A stretch of 64,000 bases of DNA from Chlorobium sp. (GCA_028282595.1 JANQHQ010000002.1:51460-115459), one strand, 5' to 3'. Positions 45,775-54,732 are shown, counted from the first letter of the stretch. Notes: generated from the letters alone by a model not told the origin. Translations and numbers: made by a program.

Positions 45775-48700
45775 TCAGAAGATCGGGCACCCCTTTCCGA
45801 GGCATTCTCTGTTGAGCTCATGCTGGGAGCATGTGATGGCGTGTTCCGCCCTGAGGGGAACATCGAGCAGCCCTTTCGAAAGTTCGGCGCTTTGTACGAG
45901 TGCGATCCAGCAGTCGCGCTGACAGCACCGGGCGGCCTTGAGACCGGCGATTTTTTTGAGGATTTCCGCCGTGACCTGCTGGGCGGATTTCCGTTCTTCC
46001 GGTCTGAGAGGATTCGCTTTCAGCATGATGCTGAATGCTGCGCCCGCGCCCGCGGCCGCGCCGCAGATGCCCATGAAACCGCAGGAGCCGCCGGCTATCG
46101 TAGCGCCCCGGTTGATCCCGCTTTCGATGTTCATGTCGATGACGTTGCCACCGAGATTTCTCCAGGTCGCAAGAATGATGCCCGGCACCATGGCGTGGTA
46201 TTCCGGTCCGTGCATCTTGATCGCCGGGTGGCTGCGTATGTGTTCGAAGAGTCTGAGCATGTCGGTTTCAGGCGTCGTCAGACAGAGGTGCCGGATAACC
46301 TCGACTGCGTCCGCGGCGTGACAGGCGTCGCAGACGAAGTGCCCTTTCGAACAGGCGGCGAGCGCCGCGTACTCTTTTCCGCAGTAGTTGCAGGTGTGTG
46401 ACGTTTCCCGCTCTTCATACACGAGCGGTGCGCCGCAGACCATGCAGCCCGTTTCGTGCTCCTCCCCGGAGACCGTTTTTACGGCGGGGCCGGCCGGTTC
46501 GCTCTTTTCCTCCGGCGGCAGGGCGCAGGAACAGCAGTTTTCCGCTTCGATATTGGTCACGCGGCCGTCCTCGTCGAGGAGAAAGAGCGCTTCGCCGAGA
46601 AGATCCGCCTCTGCGCGGTCGACGGTGACCGCCCTCCCTCTGGGAAGCAGCGTGCCGGCGGAGGTGAGAATCCAGGGCAGCGGTCCGCGGTACATCGCGC
46701 CGACGGTTTCCTTCCGTTGCGGTTTTGCCGCCGTGTAGGTCAGGGAGAAAAAGCGGTGTCCCCTGACGTCTCTGTAGGGAAATCGCTTGATCAGGCGGAT
46801 GCCTTCGAAACCGGTCTCTTCGAGCAGGCCGAGCAGGTGGGTTTCGGTCAGTGCGCCGGCGATGCACTCGCCCCTGAGGGTTTCGTCGTTGCGGATCGCG
46901 GCGTCGGGCTCGGTTTGGCAGACCACGTCGGATATCACCATTCTGCCCCCCGGCTTGAGGATACGGAGTATTTCCCGGTACGATCGGCGTTTGTCGAGCG
47001 AGAGATTCATGACGCAGTTGGAGAGCACGACATCCGTCGATTCGTTCTCCAGGGGCAGGGCTTCGAGCACTCCTTTCGTGAATTTCGTATTGTTGTAGCC
47101 GAGCGACGTGCGGACTCCCTCCGAGGCCTTACGGGCGAGCTCCAGCATGGGATCGAGCATGTCGATTCCGGTGACGGAGCCGGTTTTGCCGGCGAGGCGG
47201 GCGGCGATGAAGCACTCGACGCCGCTGCCGCATCCCAGGTCGACGACGGCTTCCCCCTCCCTGATGTCGGCGTCCATGACGGGGCTTCCGCACCCGTATC
47301 CCCGGAAGCGGTACTGTTCGGGGATGTGTCCGACAAGGGCGGAGTCGTAGCCGACGGGATTGAGTATCTGTTCGTTGCGGTCGCCCGCCGCCGAGCTGTA
47401 GAACTCCCCGATGGAGGTGAGGCTGTCGTTCGTTGCGGTCGCCAGAAGGCAGTTGGAGTGCACCAGGGCGACGCTGCCGTGGGCGCCGCAGCTCTCGAGG
47501 ATCTCTCCCATTTGCAGGCGGACGGCCGGCTTTCCTGTTTCCGCGATATCGGGAGCCGAACGGGAGATGAGCCAGAGAGCGGTTTTTTCATAGAGCGGAA
47601 GATAGGGGTCCGAACCGGAAAACCGGCCGTTGCCGGTGTAGCTGTGATCGAGGTCGCCGCCTCCCAGAAGATAGCGCATCGGGGAAGGGTGGTCGTTGAC
47701 GGTGGTATTTCTTACGGCATCCAGCACGGGGCTTTTCCGCCAGGCATCGAGAAGTCCGCGCCGTACCGGGGTTGCCAGGGAGGCCATGCCCACCAGGGCG
47801 GCCGAAGGGTAGAGAAGGCCGTCGGGCCCTACGGCCAGGGACTCCCAGCCGGCGGTTCCGCCGTCATGTATCGTGCCCGGCGGGGCGAAGATCATCGTTT
47901 TCAGCGACTCGATATTGTCGATATGCACGCCCTGCCGCTCCGCTCTTTCGACCGTCGGTCTGAGACTGTCGAAGAGCTCTTCCGGCGTGGGGCACTGCCG
48001 TTCGTCGGCCCGCCCCCGGACGAAGTACCACATGAAATGGACGTTGGTCACGCCGCAGGACGCCGCGAAATCGACGACGTTCTGCATGTCCGGCATGTTG
48101 TCGCGCGTGACGCACATCGAGAGCGTGCAGGGGACGTTTTCTGAACGAAGGCGCCGCAGATTCGCGGTCAGCCGGTCGAACGCACCCTTTCCCCGGAGGG
48201 AATCGTGCGTTTCGCGGTCGCCGTCGAGACTTATCTGGAGGTGGAGCCGGTCGAGTTCGCGGGGAAAGTCCTTCACCAGCCGCTCCGCCAGCAGCCCGTT
48301 GGTCAGAAGGACGACGTGGGAGTCCTTCAGGTCGAGCAGACCGCGAACGATGGTGTTGATCTCCGGATGGACGAGCGGTTCGCCTCCCGTAAGGGCGAAC
48401 AGGCGGCAGCCGGTCTCCCGGGCTTCGGCGGCGAGATCGAGAACGGTTGACGGGCCGATTTCCCCGGGGGTGGACGGCGAGGAGGAGAAGAGGCAGTGCG
48501 TGCAGGCCATGTTGCACCGGTTGGTGATGTGGAACCAGAGCTCGCGGATGTGTTCCAGGTCGAGCGAGGCGCTTCTTCCCGCATAGGCCGACGGAGGGTT
48601 GTCGGGGAGGCGGGAGAGAAAGGCGAGGTGTTCGGCGGTGCCGTTTCCGCAGGTTTCCTCCGAAAGCTGCCGCAAAAGTTCGTCGCCCGGATCGTTCGGC

Positions 48701-48786
48701 ACGAACCAGTTTGCCGAGAACGTACTGACGTAGACCGGTGTTGTTCCGTATGCCAGGCGTTCCCATCCTGGAAAGAAGCGGTCCAT
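45775..48786 (-). CDS. Tripartite fusion: radical SAM, ArsM-like methyltransferase and Cys-rich DUF5714-like domain
   Basis: This is a single 1003-residue protein. Residues 80-330 are a radical-SAM domain with C91-x3-C95-x2-C98 (CNMACTHC), GGEPLVHPEI and LQISLDGDRETHD. Around residues 450-690 is a SAM methyltransferase resembling arsenite methyltransferase (VVDLGCGSGVECF near 510-522, GIDMLDPML, VVLSNCVMNLS, ILKPGGRMVISDV). The C-terminal part (about 775-1003) has two zinc-type knuckles (CMVCGAPL, CNYCGKEY) and the CSKGHFVCDACH motif of DUF5714, then a glycine-rich SCGFMGICGAAAGAGAAF and further Cys pairs. No frameshift is visible. It stands alone. The reaction is unknown; the fusion implies radical chemistry plus methylation on one substrate. 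Confidence 0.85.
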   Translation of the reverse strand: MDRFFPGWERLAYGTTPVYVSTFSANWFVPNDPGDELLRQLSEETCGNGTAEHLAFLSRLPDNPPSAYAGRSASLDLEHIRELWFHITNRCNMACTHCLFSSSPSTPGEIGPSTVLDLAAEARETGCRLFALTGGEPLVHPEINTIVRGLLDLKDSHVVLLTNGLLAERLVKDFPRELDRLHLQISLDGDRETHDSLRGKGAFDRLTANLRRLRSENVPCTLSMCVTRDNMPDMQNVVDFAASCGVTNVHFMWYFVRGRADERQCPTPEELFDSLRPTVERAERQGVHIDNIESLKTMIFAPPGTIHDGGTAGWESLAVGPDGLLYPSAALVGMASLATPVRRGLLDAWRKSPVLDAVRNTTVNDHPSPMRYLLGGGDLDHSYTGNGRFSGSDPYLPLYEKTALWLISRSAPDIAETGKPAVRLQMGEILESCGAHGSVALVHSNCLLATATNDSLTSIGEFYSSAAGDRNEQILNPVGYDSALVGHIPEQYRFRGYGCGSPVMDADIREGEAVVDLGCGSGVECFIAARLAGKTGSVTGIDMLDPMLELARKASEGVRTSLGYNNTKFTKGVLEALPLENESTDVVLSNCVMNLSLDKRRSYREILRILKPGGRMVISDVVCQTEPDAAIRNDETLRGECIAGALTETHLLGLLEETGFEGIRLIKRFPYRDVRGHRFFSLTYTAAKPQRKETVGAMYRGPLPWILTSAGTLLPRGRAVTVDRAEADLLGEALFLLDEDGRVTNIEAENCCSCALPPEEKSEPAGPAVKTVSGEEHETGCMVCGAPLVYEERETSHTCNYCGKEYAALAACSKGHFVCDACHAADAVEVIRHLCLTTPETDMLRLFEHIRSHPAIKMHGPEYHAMVPGIILATWRNLGGNVIDMNIESGINRGATIAGGSCGFMGICGAAAGAGAAFSIMLKANPLRPEERKSAQQVTAEILKKIAGLKAARCCQRDCWIALVQSAELSKGLLDVPLRAEHAITCSQHELNRECLGKGCPIF

Positions 48787-48974
48787 GGCGAGAGGAGACT
48801 TCCTGTTAGCGATACCGTTCCGGGAGTATCAACGGGGAGGGATCGTAAAAGGTTTCGGTACGGGCGCTTGTCCCCGACCGGCCCCGGAACCGGTCCGGGG
48901 TAGGGGTGGCACGGTCAGCGGGGGGAGGAAGTTTTTCCGGCGCGGCGCGGGTTCTCTGTCGGTACATGCAAATA

Positions 48975-49004
48975 CAGAAGCCTTCCGGTGAGGGAAGGCT
49001 TCTG
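48975..49004 (-). terminator. Terminator-like hairpin after the chlorosome protein gene
   Basis: A perfect 12-base inverted repeat, CAGAAGCCTTCC / GGAAGGCTTCTG, with a six-base loop lies 28 bases downstream of the stop of the gene at 49032. The T tract behind it on the minus strand is weak, so it may terminate or protect the mRNA end. Confidence 0.65.
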
Positions 49005-49031
49005 GTTCAGGAGCGTCTGCCGGATCGGATT

Positions 49032-49430
49032 TCAGAGCTTCTTGCCGCCGGGAAGGATGGAGGCTATGACGCTTCCGGCCGTTCCGATGACCGAGCGCAC
49101 GGCGGTCAGCACCGTGTTTCCGGCCGATCCCACGATCTCGGCGCCCTGCGAGCCGATTCCTCCGATGGTCTTGACGCCGGAGACTGCGACATCCCCTGCG
49201 GTTTTCAAGAGCGTGTTGAGCGAGTCCGAAACGTTTGCGACCGTATTCGTCAGGACGTTCGCTCCCGATTCAAGCGTTCCGTTCACGGTCTTGCCCAGCG
49301 TCTCGATGGCGGGCAGCAATCCCTTGACGGTGTTGTCGGCAAGCTCGATCTGCTTCACGGCGAGATTGCCCAGGTTTGTGACCGTATCCGAGATGGTCTT
49401 TCCTATGTCGACTGTTCCCTCGTTTGCCAT
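49032..49430 (-). CDS. Chlorosome envelope protein (CsmB/CsmC-type composite, CsmH-like)
   Basis: This 132-residue protein starts at ATG 49430, with GAGGAG upstream. Residues 1-60 (NLGNLAVKQIELADNTVKGL, LGKTVNGTLE) resemble the amphipathic CsmB/CsmF motif. The C-terminal half is hydrophobic and Gly/Val-rich (GVKTIGGIGSQGAEIVGSAG, NTVLTAVRSVIG) as in CsmC/CsmD. Proteins combining both families are known as CsmH; the length here is nearer CsmC. It would sit in the glycolipid monolayer around the chlorosome. It has its own hairpin terminator and lies beside the CsmE-like gene. The exact paralogue cannot be fixed without alignment. Confidence 0.75.
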   Translation of the reverse strand: MANEGTVDIGKTISDTVTNLGNLAVKQIELADNTVKGLLPAIETLGKTVNGTLESGANVLTNTVANVSDSLNTLLKTAGDVAVSGVKTIGGIGSQGAEIVGSAGNTVLTAVRSVIGTAGSVIASILPGGKKL

Positions 49431-49723
49431 GATGGTGTTCTCCTCAGGTTTCGGGTGATGGTTGGCGCGGTTTGTTTCAGAAAAAAGATAATCCTTTCGC
49501 CGCACAATTAATTTCCTGAAGCGTCGTGTATCGGTGCGGCGGTATTCGGTGCATGCTGCAGATCTGTCCGGAAGGCTGCTGCGGCGCGGTCATCGTGAAG
49601 TGTAACCGCAGACCGAAACGTTGCGACGGGGGTGGTATAACCGGGAAGAAGCAAGAGGATAAAAAGGGTGACGCAGCGGGCGTATCGGGCGTCGGTTTCA
49701 ATACGTAATGTTTCCTGCCGTGT

Positions 49724-49978
49724 TCAATCCCTGAAACGGCTGACAACCTCCTTGGTCGGTCTTGCGTATCCCGAAGCATCGGGGGACGCACCTTTCAGAC
49801 CCGCCGATCCGGCTCCTCCGTAGAGGTGGGGATAGGCGTTAGCTCCAAGCCGTTTTGTCGTTTTGCCGATATTTTCAAGCGCGTCGCCCACGACCCACCA
49901 GTGGCCGTCGATGAAGACCTCGAGAAATCTGCCGTATGCTTCCGCCCCGTTGACAAAGGCTCCGGAACTCTTGTTCAT
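49724..49978 (-). CDS. csmE: Chlorosome baseplate-type protein CsmE (CsmA paralogue)
   Basis: This 84-residue precursor of the CsmA/CsmE family binds bacteriochlorophyll a in the chlorosome baseplate. The GRFLEVFIDGHWWVVGDAL segment contains the conserved pigment-ligand His (H26). GKTTKRLGANAYPHLYGG ends the mature region. The C-terminal 25 or so residues (ASPDASGYARPTKEVVSRF) are the propeptide removed during assembly. The wording fits CsmE better than CsmA, from memory of the family. AAGGGA precedes the ATG. It has a short transcript with nothing co-directional close upstream, beside the muropeptide operon. Confidence 0.85.
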   Translation of the reverse strand: MNKSSGAFVNGAEAYGRFLEVFIDGHWWVVGDALENIGKTTKRLGANAYPHLYGGAGSAGLKGASPDASGYARPTKEVVSRFRD

Positions 49979-50067
49979 GTGTCGTTCCCTTTGAGGTTGG
50001 GATAGTATCGAGTATACACCGATAATTTAGAGAAATAAGATGGTTCTCCCAAAGCTTTTGTTTTCTC

Positions 50068-51477
50068 TTACCGCCGGCGGTTGCCGGACTCACCGGGGAG
50101 CAGGCGCTCGACCGACAGGGCGACCGCGACGTTCACCGTGACGGAACAGGCGATATACCAGGTCCAGGCCACGCCGGTGAACTCCAGAACGAACACCGAA
50201 CACATTCCGGCAATCAGGCCCGCCGCAAGACTCGGGGTGCGCAGGGTTCTGCCGCTTCCTGAAAGAAGAAACAGGCCGAGCAGTCCTCCGTAGGTGAAGG
50301 ACGCGATCTTGAGGCCCAGAACCACGATCGCGCTGTCGCTTTCATCGAATACCAGCGCTATGCCTATCAGCACCGCGGCCCAGCCCAGGCTTATCGCTCT
50401 CGACCTTCTCAGCGACGCCCTGCCGCCGAGAAGGTCGGTGACCGTCGAGGAGGCGAGGGAGTTGATCGACGAGCTGAGTGTGGACATCGCCGCCGAAAGA
50501 ACGCCCGCGAGCAGCAGGCCTTTCAGTCCGGCAGGCAGGTTGTTGACGATGAAGGAGGCGAACTCCCTGTCCTTTTCGACCGGGGCGTCTCCGAGGAAAA
50601 GATAGATCAGTGAACCGGCGAGCAGGAATACCGCGAACTGCAGCAGAACGAAGATGCCGCTTCCGATCATGGCTTTTTTCGCGGCGTTCAGGTCCTTGCA
50701 GCCGAGCACGCGCTGGACCAGCATATAGTCCACTCCGTGCGAGGCGAATGAAAGCAGAACACCGCCCGTGACGGCGCTGAAGAATGCCCACGGCTCCGAA
50801 AAAAGACGCCAGTCGGGATTGATGACGTTCAGTTTTCCTTCCCGCGCAAGCCCGGTCAGCGCTTCCGCGAAACCGGTATCGAGGTTCGCCGCGATAAACG
50901 CGATCGTGATTATCCCCCCGAAAAGGTAGAGTACGAACTGGATACTGTCGATCCAGACAATGGTTCGTATCCCGCCGGCGAGGGTGTAGACGAGCGTGAC
51001 CATGCCGATGATGAGCACTGACGCGGAGAGCGGCCATCCGGTAACCACTTCGACCACGACGGCGGTCGCGAGGAACCTCACGCCGTCGGCGAGGATCCGC
51101 GTAACCAGAAAGACCGAAGAAGCGAGCTTCTGCATATGGCGTCCGAAGCGTCTGCCTATCACCTCGTAGATGGAATCCACCCCTTCGCGGAAGTAGACGG
51201 GGAGCAGAATCGTGCTGACCAGTATCCGGCCGAGGATATAGCCGAACGAGAGCTGCAGGAAGGTCCAGTCGCCCCGGAAAGCGATGCCGGGGACGCTGAC
51301 GAAGGTCAGGACGGACGTTTCGGTGGCGACAATGGAAAACATGGCGACGATCCAGGGGAGATTTCGCCCGCCGAGAAAGTAATCTCCCGTCGTCCTGTTG
51401 TTCCGTCCCTGCCAGATGCCGTAGCCCGCCATCGCGGCGAGAAAGAAGATGATGATCCCCAGATCCAGAGTCTGCAT
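50068..51477 (-). CDS. Sodium:solute symporter (SSF family), last gene of a muropeptide-recycling operon
   Basis: This 469-residue inner-membrane transporter has about 13 helices. The SSF signature is visible: GDYFLGGRNLPWIVAMFSIV, ETSVLTFVSVPG, then AGGIRTIVWIDSIQF and LLLAGVLSAAMSTLSSSINS. ATG 51477 is chosen because the longer frame upstream lies between genes. It is 37 bases after the NamZ-like gene in an operon with MurU- and AmgK-like genes, which suggests that it imports N-acetylmuramic acid or a related amino sugar. Substrate assignment is by context only; SSF members carry sugars, amino acids and organic acids. Confidence 0.85.
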   Translation of the reverse strand: MQTLDLGIIIFFLAAMAGYGIWQGRNNRTTGDYFLGGRNLPWIVAMFSIVATETSVLTFVSVPGIAFRGDWTFLQLSFGYILGRILVSTILLPVYFREGVDSIYEVIGRRFGRHMQKLASSVFLVTRILADGVRFLATAVVVEVVTGWPLSASVLIIGMVTLVYTLAGGIRTIVWIDSIQFVLYLFGGIITIAFIAANLDTGFAEALTGLAREGKLNVINPDWRLFSEPWAFFSAVTGGVLLSFASHGVDYMLVQRVLGCKDLNAAKKAMIGSGIFVLLQFAVFLLAGSLIYLFLGDAPVEKDREFASFIVNNLPAGLKGLLLAGVLSAAMSTLSSSINSLASSTVTDLLGGRASLRRSRAISLGWAAVLIGIALVFDESDSAIVVLGLKIASFTYGGLLGLFLLSGSGRTLRTPSLAAGLIAGMCSVFVLEFTGVAWTWYIACSVTVNVAVALSVERLLPGESGNRRR

Positions 51478-51514
51478 GGTGTCGCTCGTTCGGTTGCGTT
51501 CCGTATGGAGCCCG

Positions 51515-52675
51515 CTACGCGTAAAGCAGGTAGCGCTCCCGGAGAGAAGAAAAGGCGGTTTCGTCACGTCGCCACAGGGCTTCGAACTCCTCTACGCGCC
51601 GGTTTTCTCCGATCATGTTTCTCGGCACGGCGCTGCCGCAGAGCAGGTCGAACGCCGGAAACTCGTCGTTGAACTCATAAACCTCGTCGATGAAGCGCAG
51701 CTTCTCCGGATAGAGTTCGTGCAGCGCCAGGACGATCGCGATGCCGGTTTTGAACGGGCGGAACGCGTGTGGATCGGTTACGTGCAGAAAAAGCCCGCCG
51801 ACCGTTTCGCCCGTGTATTTGTGGAAGGACGGCTTGAAGTAGGTTTTTCTGAAGACGACCCCTCCCGGTTCCATGGCGTCGAGTCTGCTTTTCAGGGTAT
51901 CCGGTTCGATGAAAGGCGCGCCGAAATGCAGGAACGGCGTCGTCGTACCCCGTCCTTCGGACACGTTGAGTCCTTCGAAGAGGCACATGCCGGGATAGAC
52001 CAACGCCGTCTCCGGGTCGGGCATGTTCGGCGACGGCACGATCCAGTGAAGGCCGGTTTCCGCAAACGACATCGAACGGTTCCACCCCTGCATGGCGCAT
52101 ACCGTGAGGTTGACGTCGAGTTTCTTTTCGTCCCGGTAGAGACGCGCCAGTTCCCCGACCGTCATGCCGTGCCTCGGGGGTACGGGCAGAACGCCGACAA
52201 ACGAGCGATAGGCCGGGTCGGGAAGAGGACCTTCGACAGAGCCCCCCAGGGGGTTGGGGCGATCGAGCACGAGGATTTCGATATCCCGGCCGCTCGCCGC
52301 TTCCATGAACATGGCCAGGGTATTGCTGTAGGTGTAGTAACGGGTGCCGATATCCTGTATGTCGAAGATCACCAGATCGATATCCTGCAGGAAGTGCTCG
52401 CCGGGCAGCAGGGTATCGGCGGAATCACCGTAGAGGCTGACAATATCGCATTGCGCTCCGGGCTGTTCGGCTACGGACACCTGATCCTGCTCGGTGGCGA
52501 AGAGGCCGTGTTCAGGGGAAAAGATTCTCCGGATGCCGACGCCCCGTCGTTGCAGCAGTTCCCACGAGTAGTCGAGGTCTCTGCCGACCGATGTCTGGTT
52601 CGCGATCAGCGCGATGTTGCGTTTTTTCAGCCGTTCGGTGTCCCGAAGGAGGAGGTCGAGGCCTGTCAGTACCAT
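51515..52675 (-). CDS. namZ: NamZ-like exo-beta-N-acetylmuramidase (DUF1343)
   Basis: The founding NamZ of this family removes N-acetylmuramic acid from the non-reducing end of peptidoglycan fragments. The 386-residue protein has the DUF1343 landmarks: IALIANQTSVGRD, RIFSPEHGLFAT, IFDIQDIGTRYYTY, LDRPNPLGG, PPRHGMTVGELA and WIVPSPNMP. Most bacterial NamZ proteins are exported. No signal peptide is visible here (MVLTGLDLLLRDTERLKKRN), so this copy may act in the cytoplasm on imported disaccharides, or the start may be misjudged. It lies 12 bases after the MurU-like gene in the same operon. Confidence 0.88.
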   Translation of the reverse strand: MVLTGLDLLLRDTERLKKRNIALIANQTSVGRDLDYSWELLQRRGVGIRRIFSPEHGLFATEQDQVSVAEQPGAQCDIVSLYGDSADTLLPGEHFLQDIDLVIFDIQDIGTRYYTYSNTLAMFMEAASGRDIEILVLDRPNPLGGSVEGPLPDPAYRSFVGVLPVPPRHGMTVGELARLYRDEKKLDVNLTVCAMQGWNRSMSFAETGLHWIVPSPNMPDPETALVYPGMCLFEGLNVSEGRGTTTPFLHFGAPFIEPDTLKSRLDAMEPGGVVFRKTYFKPSFHKYTGETVGGLFLHVTDPHAFRPFKTGIAIVLALHELYPEKLRFIDEVYEFNDEFPAFDLLCGSAVPRNMIGENRRVEEFEALWRRDETAFSSLRERYLLYA

Positions 52676-52687
52676 GTTGCGTTCCGC

Positions 52688-53635
52688 TTAAGGTTTTTCT
52701 TCCCCCGGGGGCAGTTCCCCTCCGGGGAAGAGGATCGTCTTGGTGACGACGCTGTTTTTTTCTATCACCGTTCCGGGAAGCAGAACGGCTTGTTCGAGAA
52801 CGGCGCCTTCGGCGATACGGCAGCCGGAGCCTATGACCGAATCCTCAAGCCGGACACCGCGGCCGATCGCGGCGTCCGGCGCGATCATGCGCGGTCCGGC
52901 GCCGCCGATGATCCGGTTCATCGCACGGAAACGGTCGAGGAGCGCACGTCGGCGGGTTATGTTGGCCTCCCAGAGACTTCGCGGGATCCCGATGTCCAGC
53001 CAGAATCCCCTGTGGATGAAAAAGCCGAGACTCTTTTCGGAAATCAGTCCCGTGAAGCCGGTATCGACGATGCTGGAAAAACCGGCTGAAAGGTGTCGGA
53101 AGACGGACGGACCGAGGAGTGCGGCTCCCGTGTAAATGAAATTCGAGCGACGTCCCGAGCCGAGCATGTTGCGGAAGTCCACGATGTTCTCGCCCTCGAT
53201 GCCGACATCGCCGATCGTTGCGGCGGCAGGGGTTTCGAAGAGCACCAGGGTTCCGGCTTTTCCCGAACGGCGGTGGTGTTCGACAAGCGCCCCGAGATCG
53301 AAATCGGCAATAATGTCGCTGTTGAGCAGAAGGAAATGATCGTCGCCGAGCAGGCGTTCGCACTGTTTGATCCCTCCGCCCGTGCCAAGGATCGTGGGCT
53401 CTTCCGATATGTCGAGAGTCATGTTGAAATCGTTCGCACCGGAGAGGAATTTCCGGATCTTCTCCGCATGGTGGTGGACGTTGCAGAAAGCCCTGTCGAT
53501 TCCCGCTTCCCTGAGCAGCGAGAGCGAATAGCAGACGGCCGGAACGTTGAGCACCGGGATGAGGGGTTTCGGGATGTGGTTCGTCAGGGGCCGGAGCCGG
53601 GTGCCGAATCCCGCGGCGAGAATGAATGCGTTCAT
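52688..53635 (-). CDS. Sugar-1-phosphate nucleotidyltransferase, MurU-like
   Basis: This 315-residue protein has an N-terminal nucleotidyltransferase (AFILAAGFGTRLRPLT and PKPLIPV) with NSDIIADFDLGAL as the metal site, and a C-terminal hexapeptide-type tail (IAPDAAIGRGVRLEDSVIGS). The family includes MurU, which makes UDP-MurNAc from MurNAc-1-phosphate. The upstream gene product resembles AmgK, the kinase that makes that phosphate, and their frames overlap by four bases, so a MurU role fits well. The C-terminal tail is longer than in Pseudomonas MurU. An alternative is another NDP-sugar synthase. Confidence 0.8.
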   Translation of the reverse strand: MNAFILAAGFGTRLRPLTNHIPKPLIPVLNVPAVCYSLSLLREAGIDRAFCNVHHHAEKIRKFLSGANDFNMTLDISEEPTILGTGGGIKQCERLLGDDHFLLLNSDIIADFDLGALVEHHRRSGKAGTLVLFETPAAATIGDVGIEGENIVDFRNMLGSGRRSNFIYTGAALLGPSVFRHLSAGFSSIVDTGFTGLISEKSLGFFIHRGFWLDIGIPRSLWEANITRRRALLDRFRAMNRIIGGAGPRMIAPDAAIGRGVRLEDSVIGSGCRIAEGAVLEQAVLLPGTVIEKNSVVTKTILFPGGELPPGEEKP

Positions 53636-54612
53636 GGTTGCAGGTCAGCGAGCCGGTTTACGATGATGTCGCCGGATGCAGCGAGTTCCCCCTGCCTCGC
53701 CATATAGTCCCGAAGATAGGCGAGTGCTGTTGGGATGTAGCGTTCGAATGCTCTTTTCCCGAGGTTGCGGGCCTGGTTGAAATAGGTTCCGAGCGCCTTG
53801 ACGTTTCTCTGGAACGCCGCGAGGTCGAAAAAGTAGAGATATTCGTCGCGGCTCATGACGGTGAGGGCGTTTTCCCGGAGCAGTCCGTAATGGTAATCGC
53901 GCAGCTCCGCAAACAGTTCGTCGGGGAGCGCGGCATAGGAGTCTCTGAGGAGTGAGACGGCGTCGTACTGGGGCAGGCCCATGCGGGCGTCCTGGAAATC
54001 GATCACGAAGAGGTTTTTGTCCCTGACGAGAATGTTTCTGCTGTGGTAGTCGCGGTGGTTCAGGACAAAGTGACGGTGCTGCTGCATGCGCTGCGAGATC
54101 GAGAGGAACTCGTTTCGCAGCAGATCCCGGGTTTTTTCGGGAAACGCTCCCCGGGGTGCGTGTTCCAGAAAGAAGTCGAACTCGAACATGAGCTTCTCCT
54201 CGTCAAAGGAACGGTTGAACGGCAGCTCCGTTTTCCGGCCGCTGATCGACTGGACGGCTACCATGATATCGACGGCTTTGCGGTATGCCTCGCGGAGGTT
54301 TCCGGGCGGGAGATTCTGCAGCATGGTGTCGCCGCAGTCTTCCAGAAGGATCAGGCCGTGCGATTTGTCATGCCCGATGACCGCCGGGACCGGTACCGAA
54401 GCGGCCGACAGCAGTTTCTGAACGGCCAGAAAGGGGTAACGTTCCCCCGAAAAGGCGGCAAATGCGTTGTCGACGCAGAGTATCGACGTGGAGCCGTGCG
54501 AAAAAACCCTGAAGTACTTCCGGGAAGACGCGTCACCCGCAACCGGTTCCAGACGGACGTCTCCCGGTGTAAAATCCGGAAATAAGCGGAGCAGCTGCTG
54601 TAGGGAAGGCAT
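53632..54612 (-). CDS. AmgK-like sugar kinase (phosphotransferase fold), first gene of the recycling operon
   Basis: This 326-residue aminoglycoside-phosphotransferase-fold kinase has the nucleotide site PVAGDASSRKYFRV, catalytic loop FVLNHRDYHSRNILV and metal loop LFVIDFQDARMGLPQYD. AmgK phosphorylates the anomeric hydroxyl of MurNAc and GlcNAc in the recycling route that bypasses de novo UDP-MurNAc synthesis. The length and DASSRKYFR segment fit AmgK. The next gene, MurU-like, overlaps its stop by four bases. It is the first gene of four on this strand. The rest of the sugar specificity cannot be read from the sequence. Confidence 0.85.
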   Translation of the reverse strand: MPSLQQLLRLFPDFTPGDVRLEPVAGDASSRKYFRVFSHGSTSILCVDNAFAAFSGERYPFLAVQKLLSAASVPVPAVIGHDKSHGLILLEDCGDTMLQNLPPGNLREAYRKAVDIMVAVQSISGRKTELPFNRSFDEEKLMFEFDFFLEHAPRGAFPEKTRDLLRNEFLSISQRMQQHRHFVLNHRDYHSRNILVRDKNLFVIDFQDARMGLPQYDAVSLLRDSYAALPDELFAELRDYHYGLLRENALTVMSRDEYLYFFDLAAFQRNVKALGTYFNQARNLGKRAFERYIPTALAYLRDYMARQGELAASGDIIVNRLADLQP

Positions 54613-54676
54613 GGTGTAATCGGGTGTCGCTCGGTTTCCCCGGCGAGGGTTCCGGGAGTTATTGCTGCAGGGGGAA

Positions 54677-54711
54677 TAAAAAAAGCACCTTGCGCGGCTG
54701 GCGCAAGGTGC
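54677..54711 (-). terminator. Rho-independent terminator of csmB
   Basis: A perfect 11-base stem, GCACCTTGCGC / GCGCAAGGTGC (54685-54695 and 54701-54711), is followed on the minus strand by TTTTTTT (54677-54684). It lies 22 bases after the csmB stop and isolates it from the AmgK-like gene. Confidence 0.93.
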
Positions 54712-54732
54712 TTGACGTTCCGGGCGAAAACC

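Noticed and set aside
46456..48144. 562-codon plus-strand frame opposite the radical-SAM fusion
   Set aside because: The same reasoning applies: all conserved motifs are on the minus strand.
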